64,000 nt of DNA, from contig JARFXV010000875.1 in NCBI GenBank assembly GCA_031761425.1, forward strand, positions 156,501-220,500, given 5' to 3'. The translations under genes were made by a program, and so were the position numbers. Below are positions 56,095 through 64,000 of the stretch, piece by piece. The notes beneath the pieces are model-generated. The model was not told where the DNA came from. It saw only the letters and a list, made by a program, of their open reading frames with translations, and made no database searches. Every line of letters starts with the position of its first letter. Within the stretch, counting starts at the first letter, position 1. The stretch comes from Cosmopolites sordidus (Eukaryota; Arthropoda; Insecta; Coleoptera; Curculionidae).

Positions 56095-56625
56095 CGGGCA
56101 ATATTACAGTCAACCTCATCGTGCCGAATATCCATGGTTCCAAACTCATGCTCTGTATTTGGTGGGATCAACTGGGTGTAGTGTATTATGAGCTCATCAA
56201 ACCCAACGAAATCATTACGGGGGATCGCTATCGACTACAATTGATGCGAGCATTGAAGGAAAAATGGCTGCAATACGAGGAGGGACAAAGTACAAGTACA
56301 AGCATGACAACGCTCAGTCACATGTTGCAAAACCGGTCAAAACCTACTTGGAAACGCTCAAATGGGAAGTCTTACCCCACCCGCTGTATTCACCGGACAT
56401 TGCTCCTTCCGATTACCATTTGTTCCGATCGATGACTCATGGCCTGGCTGAGCAGCACTTCCATTCTAATGAAGATGCCAAAAAAATGGGCCAATTCGTG
56501 GACAACCTCAAAAGATAAGCCTTTCTTTCGACATTGCATTCCTATGCTACTAGAAAGATGGGAGAAAGTAGTGGCTATCCATGGGCAATACTTTCAATGT
56601 CACGTTGTTTGCTTTTTTTTTTTAA
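56095..56625 (+). mobile_element. Mariner (mellifera-like) C-terminal half
   Basis: Frames read VPNIHGSKLMLCIWWDQLGV, VYYELIKPNEIITGDRYRLQ, then after a frameshift KYKHDNAQSHVAKPVKTYLE (second Asp), LKWEVLPHPLYSPDIAPSDY (third Asp) and HLFRSMTHGLAEQHFHS. The last piece (LERWEKVVAIHGQYFQ) is in a third frame. The N-terminal half and first Asp are absent. Same family as 33735-34025, and among the least damaged mariner pieces here. Confidence 0.8.
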
Positions 56626-56814
56626 TAAATCATTCATTTTCACGAAAAAAATGCGAGAACTTATTCAAGTCCCTTATAGAAAATATCAAATATTCTGTAG
56701 TCAAAAAATTGTTCTGAAAAAAAATTCTGTGTCAAAAATTCTGTAGTTAGGCAACTTAAAGTGAACCTAGTGCGAGGGTTGTTTTACACGATATTTTCTA
56801 TATATTTCAACGTA

Positions 56815-57991
56815 ACACATCGGTCAATAAGACATATAGATGGCGTCACTTACGAAAAATGCTAATCTTCAAATGTCATGTGTCAAAATTTCATGACAAT
56901 CTGTCTAAGATTCTGTGTGCGCTACTTTGTATACTACTAACGCTACTTTTATTGTTTTCAAAATAATGGAAAAAAATAATTTCGTGTGTTGATTAAGCGT
57001 AGCTTTTTGATGAAGAAAAATACTGTTGAAGCAAAACAATGTCTTGATAGATACTACCCGGACTCTGCCCCAGGAAAATCAACCATAACTGATTGGTATG
57101 CTGAATTCAAACGTGACCGTATAAGCACCGATGATGCTGAACGCTCTGGACGTCCAAATGATGTGGCTTCACCAGCAACATCAGAAAAATTCACAAAATT
57201 ATTTCGCAGAACCGTAAAATAAAGCTGCAGGAGATGCTGATATCATGAAGGTATCGAAAGGAAGTGTTTACACCATTTTGCATAAACATTTGGAAATGTG
57301 TAAATTGCTATCGAAATGGGTACAGCATTTCCTCACACCGGACCAAAAACAACGTATTGATGATTCTGAGCAATGTTTGGAGCTGTATAAGCGAAATAAA
57401 AATTATTTTTTCATGCAATATGTGACAACGGATAAAACATAGATTCATCAATACACTCCAGAGTCAAATCGGCGGTCAGCTGAGTGGACAGCACCCGGTG
57501 AAAGCTCTCCAAAGCGGCCAAAAACACAACCATCGAAAGGCAAAGTTATGGCCTCTGCATTTTGGGATACGCATGGGAAATTGTTCATCGATTATCTCTC
57601 GAGAAAGCTAAATCATTAGTAAATATTACATAGCGGAATTCATGCGTAAAGGACGAGATCGTAATTAAAGGCTCCAAATGAACAAAAAAGTACTGTTTCA
57701 CCAAGACAATGCACCGTGCCACAAATCGTTGGCAACGATAGCTAAATTGCATGAATTGCACATCGAATTGCTTTCTCGTCTATTATATTCTCCAGATCTG
57801 AGTCGCAGCGACTATGCCCTGTTCTCACACCTCAAAAAATGCTCGCTGGAATGAAATTTCGTAATGAAAAATATTAGAAAAGCGTTGGAATGAGAGAATA
57901 GCTCTTCAAGGAGAATATATTGATGAATAAAGTCAAAATTTGCAAAAAAAGTATTTTATTTGTTAGACCGAGGACTTATTGACCGATGTGA
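56815..57991 (+). mobile_element. Mariner (irritans-type), sister of 27882-29342
   Basis: TA at 56813-56814 and 57992-57993. Left end ACACATCGGTCAATAAGACA and right end (reverse complement) ATCACATCGGTCAATAAGTC. The frame from about 56986 reads LIKRSFLMKKNTVEAKQCLD, RYYPDSAPGKSTITDWYAEF and KRDRISTDDAERSGRPND. Then, with breaks, come HKHLEMCKLLSKWV, DKT-stop-IHQYTPESN (first Asp region), KVLFHQDNAPCHKSLATIAK (second Asp) and LYSPDLSRSDYALFSHLKK (third Asp). Stops and frameshifts make it inactive, but all three catalytic regions are visible. Confidence 0.85.
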
Positions 57992-57999
57992 TATATAAA

Positions 58000-58580
58000 G
58001 CTATAGTGGAAACCATTGCAGTATATGGAGAAGAGATATGGAAAGTGTGTGACAGAAATACACAGAGATTCAGGACTATGGAAGTGGACTTTTGGCAACG
58101 GAGCTGTGGTGGACTTGTAAGCTGTGGATAAAGTCAAAAACGAAAAAATAAGGAAATAAATGAGAGTACCCTTTGACATAATGGACACTATAGAAGCGAA
58201 ATATCTAAACTCGTATGGTCACAGGAAAAGGATGGAAACGGAAAGGCCATCCTTTGAGATGGTAAAGATTTCGGACGAATGCGTACGGAGCACGTGAAGA
58301 TGAGAAAACTGTCAGCGCGATGAGTGCCAGGTTTGCTTACAGCGGACCAAAAATAGAATTGAGTGAGTGCCTAAGCATGTATTAGCACAATCCGAAGGGG
58401 TTTCTCAAAGGTGGCCCGCAAAGGTATGGCACTGGACTCTAACACTACGAAGGAAAAAAGAGTGAAAAAAGGGATGGAAAGCAGAGGCCTCTGTGCAAGC
58501 GTTTGGAACCGCTGAAGGTGGAAGCTAGGTTGTGAGAAACGCCACACGGTGTAATCCCACTCGCAAGAAAAAAATACATT
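58000..58580 (+). mobile_element. RTE-like LINE C-terminal fragment with a mariner-derived insert
   Basis: Plus frames read TIVETIAVYGEEIWKV, RNTQRFRTMEVDFWQRSCGG, VDKVKNEKIRK and FDIMDTIEAKYLNSYGHRKR. Further on come EAMEARGLCASVW-like and GCEKRHTV residues before the end at about 58555. This is the RTE-like C-terminus. Between 58258 and 58400 the sequence instead matches 60690-60850, part of a mariner, so the copy is chimeric. Confidence 0.6.
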
Positions 58581-59078
58581 TAAAAAATGCACACTAATTT
58601 ATGTTATTTGAAAACCTGGTGTGGTAAACAGAAGACTATGTTCGAACGATTCAACACGGAATAATAATTTACTAGATGAAGATTTAACTACCAATTAATT
58701 AAAAAAAAATCTAGGAGGCATGTAATTAATTTGCGCTCCAAGTCAGAGCAAAGAGCTTTTCTCTACGATGTTTTTGTATTAATAACGTTTAAGTTGAATT
58801 TCCTGAGGAATTCTGTAATGCAATATTTATTACCGAGTGAGCTCATATTTATGATAGCCCGCGAGGTAAATTTATCGTACATTAATAAATCTTAACCGGC
58901 TGATTTCATGGGTCTGTAGACTAATACGCCAAAGAAATAATTATTTTCATATCAAGATATATATAATATTTGATATTCCGTGATAAAATGATAATAAAAC
59001 CTTTTAATTTAAAAATAGAAATATTTATAGCCATCGGATATCAACATTATAGAGAAAAATATTATGACAATTTTGATA
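58581..59078. other. Unassigned stretch
   Basis: No gene recognised. 58795-58940 is less AT-rich and complex in sequence, and might be conserved noncoding DNA. Confidence 0.35.
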
Positions 59079-60194
59079 GGTGTTTCGATTAATAATGTCG
59101 ATTTTACTATGAGATGGATTTACTAATATATTTGTTGGTATAGACTAAAGACGATTATGGCGTTTTGGAGGGTAAACATACGCCATCAAAAACAAGTTCG
59201 TTATTAATTGTCATTGTGCAAAAAACATAGTTTTTCATAGCTTTAAATATGCGGAATTGTGTAGAAGAAAAAGACGTTTTAGGGGAAGTTTAATAACCTT
59301 CTTTCATTTGAAGCAAACGGCTGGTGAAAGTAATCGAAAAAGTTTGAAGATGCAGATTTGCAAGCATTATTGGATGAAGACTCAACTCAAACGTTGAAAT
59401 AATTGAAAGAAGCAATGTATGTTGCCCAATCCACCATTTCCGAACGTCTACTACACATTGGGAAAGATCAAGAAGAGAGGAAAATTGATTCCTTATGAAT
59501 TGAAAGAAAGAGACATTGAAAGGCGAAAAACGAGTTATGACAGGTGATGAAAAGTAGATCTATTTTGATAACTCAAAGCGAAAAAAATCATGGGAAGATT
59601 TAGGCCAGCCTTCAATATCACCACCAGTCGCAATGTACATGGACAGAAGGCTTTGCTGTGTATTTAGTGGGATAGTAGGGGAGCTGTGTATTACGAACTG
59701 CTAAACCTGGTGAATCGATTACTGTCGATCGATACCGACAGCAATTGATAAAACTGAATCGAGCATTGAAGGAAAAACGACCAAAATATGCCAAAGACAC
59801 GATAAAGTCATTTTCCAACATGACAATGCTCGGACCGAAGTTGCAAAATGTGTTAGAAACTATTTGGAAAACGTTAAATGGGATGTCCTACCCCACTCGC
59901 GGTATTCACCAGTCTTAGCCTCTTCGGACTATCACTTATTTAGATCGATATATCATGGACTTTCAGAAAAACACTTACATTCTTAGGAAGAATTGAAAAT
60001 TTGGCTCGATGAATGGTTGGCCTCAAAAAACCAAAAGTTCTTTTGGCGCGAAATCCACTGTTTGACAGAAATATGGGAAAAAGTAATGTCTAACCATGGC
60101 CAATCCTTTGATTATAAAGGTAATTTATTTTGTTATGAAAGTGCTTAATTATTTGCGAAAAAATTATAATGACATTATTAATCGAAACACCCAT
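59079..60194 (+). mobile_element. Mariner (mellifera-like), sister of 51283-52332
   Basis: Left end GGTGTTTCGATTAATAATGT and right end ATTATTAATCGAAACACCC are inverted repeats, with TA next to each. Frames show SNVCCPIHHFRTSTTHWE (frameshifted second helix-turn-helix), VMTGDEK-stop-IYFDNSKRKKS (first Asp), VIFQHDNARTEVAKCVRNYL (second Asp), DVLPHSRYSPVLASSDYHLF (SPDL reads SPVL; the last Asp is kept) and LDEWLASKNQKFFWREI. Stops and frameshifts in the N-terminal half make it dead. Confidence 0.8.
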
Positions 60195-60424
60195 TAGTAT
60201 GATTTTTAGGAATTCTGAAAAATAGTGTAAAATTTTGAAATTTTAGAGAATAATAGGGTGAAAAATCAGATATTCTCCGATAGATAGCAGCGCGATCGCA
60301 AAAGTGATTGCAAATCCCGAAAGGTAGCTTCTTTTCTAGTAACGCTCCCTAAATGTCAAGCCGATATGACATTTAAATTCGTTTTGACAGTATTCGATAG
60401 CAAATTAGTTCGATATTTTTGCTA

Positions 60425-61320
60425 TCATGGAAAAAAGCGAATTTCGTGTGATCATTAAACACTACTTGTTGCGTGGAAGAAACAAATCGAAAAAAAAATT
60501 GAAAAAACATTATGGTGACTTTGTTCTTTCACATTTCATAGTTCATAACTGGTTTACTGAGTTTCGATGTGGTGAACCAGCACGAGTGACGCTTAGTGCG
60601 GAAAATCAGTGCAGGAAATAAAGAACAGAATCTATGATATCGTGTTGATAGATCGCAGAGTGAAGGTTAGAAAGATTATTGAGATGGTAAAGATCTTGGA
60701 ACTCATGCGGAACACGTGAGGATGAGAAAACTATCAGCGCAATGAGTGCCAGGTTTGCTTATTGCGGACCAAAAACAGAATCGAGTGACTACTTCACTAT
60801 TTCACACTGGTGGTTGGGACATATATAAGCCCAATCCGAAGGGGTTTCTGTGGCAATTCGTGAGTTGAGAAAACTTAGATTCATCGTTAAACACCAAAAA
60901 CGAAGAAACAGTTAAACCTGTGGATTTTATCAAGCGAACGTACCCAAGGAAGCGAAGAAAGTTCAATCGACTTTAAAGGTCACAGAACTCGCAAGGCATT
61001 ATCTTCATCGATTATTTGGAAAAGGAAAAGACGATCACAGAAGAGTGTTATGGTGCATTATTGGTCAAATTTCACGCAGGGTTATAAAACAAGCCCTAAT
61101 CTGTTGAAGACAAAAGTGCTGCTTCACCATGACAATGCATACGCTCATTCGCCCGTTGTTGCAACACCGAATTTGATCAATTTGCACTACAAACTGAAAG
61201 GAAATGCACATTAAATGAAGAGATAATCGGACGAAGTGTATCGAGCTAAAATGGGACTACGTTGAAAACTAAATAGATTTTCCGATCAAAAAAACAATTT
61301 TTCATTTAAAAAGTATTTGA
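60425..61320 (+). mobile_element. Mariner (irritans-type) pseudogene
   Basis: ATG at 60427 opens MEKSEFRVIIKHYLLRGRNK, then KHYGDFVLSHFIVHNWFTEF and RCGEPARV. After frameshifts come DRRVKVRKIIEMVK, KLSAQ-like residues, CLLRTKNRIE, KVLLHHDNAYAHSPVVATP (second Asp) and a truncated end; the S-P-D-L-A-P-S-D region is deleted. No clean terminal repeats were found. Confidence 0.7.
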
Positions 61321-61399
61321 CTTTTGACTCCTATCCACTTAAGTGCTAGGTGAAAACAACAGTTTAAAGCAATGAAAGAAGTGGGCAGTGTAAATTCAG

Positions 61400-62340
61400 A
61401 CAGGAAATATTCAATACCGAAGACACTGTCATTCGAAAATTAGAATTTTCCATCCGAGAACCCATCTTCACACTGCAATACTTCCTAAGCTTATGGAAAC
61501 ACGCCATTATTACCGTCATTCCTAAGAAGGAAACCAAAACTCCCCATCGGATTATAGGCTCGTCAGTCGAAGTGGCTGCTTTTCAAAGATGATGGACAGA
61601 GCGATTTTCCACGCTTTTAACGATTTGAGACAACAATAAGAGGATCATTGAAACATACAGTTCAGGTTCTATCCGGGATATTTGTCCTTTCATTACAAGG
61701 GAAGAGTGGCCGCAGAAATTCACCAAACTTTTGAGAGAAGACAGATCTTGATGCAGTTTTTCCTACATGTTAAGGAATTGCATGATGGACATTATTTATA
61801 AGACCATAGATTTAGGTTTCCCTCGGAACCCAACCATGCTTATTCGTTCATTTATAGTCGTTTCAAATCGACCTCAAAACGACCCTTTCTCCGAAAAAGG
61901 CTATACAGTTGGGGGTCACACTACATGGTCGGCATTCCAAGGTTTATTTACGTCAAGTTAAGTTACAGGTCAGATGATTGACATTATTGTGCCTGCATTT
62001 TCATGGATTATTATTAGTCTAGTCAAAATTAACGCTCATTAGTTTATTGTTCAGAACGAGTATGTTAACTCCAAAAATATAATCATTATATATCAAGCTC
62101 TAGTGAGATCCGTATAATTATATGGGTGCTAAACAAAAGACTCCTTTTTTCACATTTCAAAGTAAAATCTTGCGTATGAGTTTCAACGCTCCTTGGATTG
62201 TTAGGAGCAACCAGTCTTCAAGTTCTTCGGATTCACCTTCGCGAAGGTTCGTTCTAATCACGGTAAAATTCTGGGCGAACTAGAGAGCCTCCAATCTTTC
62301 AATCCCATGCCGTTTCGAGAACAACCTCAGATAATATAAG
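61400..62340 (+). mobile_element. Jockey-like LINE reverse transcriptase relic
   Basis: Plus frames read AIITVIPKKETKTPHRIIGS or, in the next frame, NQNSPSDYRLVSRSGCFSKM and MDRAIFHAFNDL. AAEIHQTFERRQI, YKTIDLGFPRNPTMLIRSFI, FSEKGYTVGG and, after a deletion of the Y-A-D-D region, KILRMSFNAPWIVRSNQ-like and KVRSNHGKILGELESLQSFN follow. The fingers-palm and C-terminal segments of jockey reverse transcriptase are present with the active site missing. Possibly the same clade as 13526-14085. Confidence 0.7.
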
Positions 62341-62432
62341 TAAGGACCCAATGGTTAGTTTAAAAACCAGGCTGACGAATCCGAAGTTTTATTACAAAAT
62401 GGTCAATTAATCATAATAAAAGTTTATATTTA

Positions 62433-63655
62433 TGAAGGTAGTTCCAGAAGTACCCGACCTGACGTATAGATGGCGGTTGCTGTTTAAAAATAAAGACTAT
62501 GGTAGAAAGTACTAATCTTATAACGCTTAAGTTTGAAGTTTCACGACGCTATGTTATTAAGTATTTGTTTGGCAGCGAGTAATAGTGAATGCTCTCAGTG
62601 AATTTGTAAACGTGGAAAAAATTGGTCATCGTTATGTGATACAATACTTTCATTTGAAAGGTCTCAGTCCAACCGATATCAAAGCCGAGCTAAATTCTAC
62701 TCTGGGGGAGTCTACTCCTTCTTTCACAACAGTAAACTATTGGGCGGCAGAGTTAAAAAATGAGGTGATCACGCCAGAAATAGTGAAGAAAATCCACAAA
62801 ATGGTATCAAAATGGTATTGGATGACCGACGACTGAAAGTGCGCGAGCTAGCAGACATGGTAGGCATTGTAAAAAGTGCTGTACATCGCATAGTTACTGA
62901 AAATTTGGACATGAAAGAGCTGTGCGCAAGATGGGTGCCGCGATTATTAACAATGGAACAAAAACAGTGTCGTGGGGATATTTCAATCGAATGTTTGGCG
63001 AAGTTTCACAGGAATAAAGCTGAGTTTTTGCGTCGATTCACAATCATGGATGAAACATGGGTCAATTACTCCACACCTGAGACGAAGGAACAGTCAAAAC
63101 AATGGACTGAAAGGGGAAAGGGAAACAATGGAGCTCCAAAGAAGGCGAAGAAGACAGCGAACTTATTGCCGAGTTTGAGTGATAAAATCAAGAAAGAACG
63201 GCTGCATTTGGCGAAAAAGAAAGTTTTGTTTCATGAAGACAGTGCACCAGTTCACACAGCCATCATCGCGATGACCAAAATCAATGTTATTGATTTTATC
63301 AATAACATTATTGACCAAAATCAATGTTATTGACTTTAGTGTTCGAATTGCTTCCTCACGCACCCTATTCGCCAGATTTAGCTCCCTCGGATTATTTTCT
63401 GTTTTCAAACATGAAAAAATGGGTCGGTGGTAAAATATTTGCCAACAATGAACAGGTGGAGTCTGCGGTTGATGGGTATTTTGAGGAGCTCGATTGATAT
63501 AGTGATTCTCACTGTAAACAGGGAATCGAAGCTATTGAACATCGCTGTGAAAAGTGTATCGAGCTAAAAGGAGACTATGTAGAGAAATAAAGATATATTT
63601 TCCCAAATTTATTGTCTTTCCTTTGCTAGATCGGGTACTTCTTGGACTACCCTCG
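62433..63655 (+). mobile_element. Mariner (irritans-type), relatively well preserved
   Basis: Left end TGAAGGTAGTTCCAGAAGTA and right end (reverse complement) CGAGGGTAGTCCAAGAAGTA, TA on both sides. The transposase runs from 62588 (MNALSEFVNVEKIGHRYVIQ) through SPTDIKAELNSTLGESTPSF. A 173-codon open frame (62812-63333) follows. It contains DRRLKVRELADMVGIVKSAV, LCARWVPRLLTMEQKQ, RFTIMDETWVNYSTPETKEQ (first Asp) and KKKVLFHEDSAPVHTAIIAM (second Asp). Beyond a local insertion it continues in another frame with LLPHAPYSPDLAPSDYFLFS (third Asp) and HRCEKCIELKGDYVEK. About 0.1 kb between the first and second Asp is deleted. Confidence 0.85.
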
Positions 63656-63845
63656 TATATCTACATCAGACAACAATTTTAAAGAAACCCATTGTTAGAA
63701 TGTATTTGCCTTTTATGGTAAAGATATAGAATGTTTCCAATTACTATTGTAATAAGTATTAGTGTGTTTAATAACCTCAGAAATAATAAAAATAACACCG
63801 CACAAATTACAATCAGTTCTAAGAATTTTTCGAAACATATCACAC

Positions 63846-64000
63846 GCAGACATATAGGGTCTGTCATCAAAATACGGACATTATCAATTTGACTTCCCCG
63901 CCGTATTTTACCTTAGTTCTAGATCGGTTTTTGTTATTTTCATTTACCAGAAACATGTAGTAAAGCAGAAATTGCTTCGGAAAAGTTCATCGAAGCTTAG
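63846..64000 (+). mobile_element. Possible left end of a Tc1/mariner element running off the window
   Basis: The bases TATAGGGTCTGTCATC near 63855 resemble terminal sequences of Tc1/mariner elements (CAGGGTCTGTC type). The last codons of the window (SKAEIASEKFIEA) look helix-like but are too short to assign. Confidence 0.2.

Noticed and set aside
62433..63655. An active mariner
   Set aside because: Although three catalytic regions are visible, a deletion between the first two, a frameshift before the third and split N-terminal frames rule out a working transposase.

Overview
This is an AT-rich stretch of an animal genome, almost certainly an insect. The evidence is GT-AG spliced coding exons, arthropod-type mariner, Tc1-like, Tc3-like, piggyBac, jockey and RTE-like repeats, and long (AT)n microsatellites. 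There are no operons, no prokaryotic genes, and no rRNA, tRNA or CRISPR array that I can see. I cannot name the species.

Host coding sequence is sparse. The only convincing host gene runs on the minus strand. A start-codon exon (14167-14287) encodes 35 residues beginning MDKENGKGTEASSG. It splices in matching phase, across a roughly 6.2 kb transposon-filled intron, to a second exon (7665-7970). That exon encodes an Ala/Ser-rich segment beginning YWPRSDASAANLF. The combined N-terminus resembles, from memory and with modest confidence, insect BAZ2B/toutatis chromatin proteins. The rest of the gene lies beyond the left edge. Its promoter and 5' UTR exons should lie right of 14287, so much of this window may be its 5' intronic territory. 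Two small GT-AG exon candidates (20045-20109 and 49446-49481) and two GC/CpG-rich islands (about 41860-42130 and 55580-55890), all compatible with the minus strand, are possible parts of that 5' region.

Everything else recognisable is mobile DNA, mostly decayed. Left part (1-7.5 kb): a tandemly duplicated LINE 3' end, a mariner fragment, a complete-ended mariner with TA duplications (4327-5600), a rearranged Tc3-like element and a Tc1 tail. 7.6-15 kb: the two host exons, a Tc3-like C-terminal half inside 178-bp inverted repeats, a DDE_3-type transposase pseudogene with a short intron, and a jockey-like insertion with a 13-bp target duplication. 15-30 kb: a Mutator-like relic, mariner, Tc3-like and Tc1-like copies, LINE reverse transcriptases, an arthropod-wide repeated gene of unknown function, and a 1.46-kb mariner. 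30-45 kb: an inverted pair of SAP-domain segments with a SWIM-like relic between them, a mariner nested in another mariner that itself lies in a tandem duplication, repeats carrying a hammerhead-ribozyme-like core, and the 5' part of a piggyBac element. 45-64 kb: a foldback element, more mariners, a nearly complete Tc3-like copy (49881-51062), LINEs, a Tigger/pogo relic and a relatively well preserved mariner (62433-63655).

The elements are parasites, not a co-operating system. No transposase here looks fully intact. The most distinctive items are the hammerhead-like motifs in four related repeat arms, the near-perfect long inverted repeats at 10.0-10.9 kb, the SAP/SWIM palindrome, and the short spliced exon candidates.
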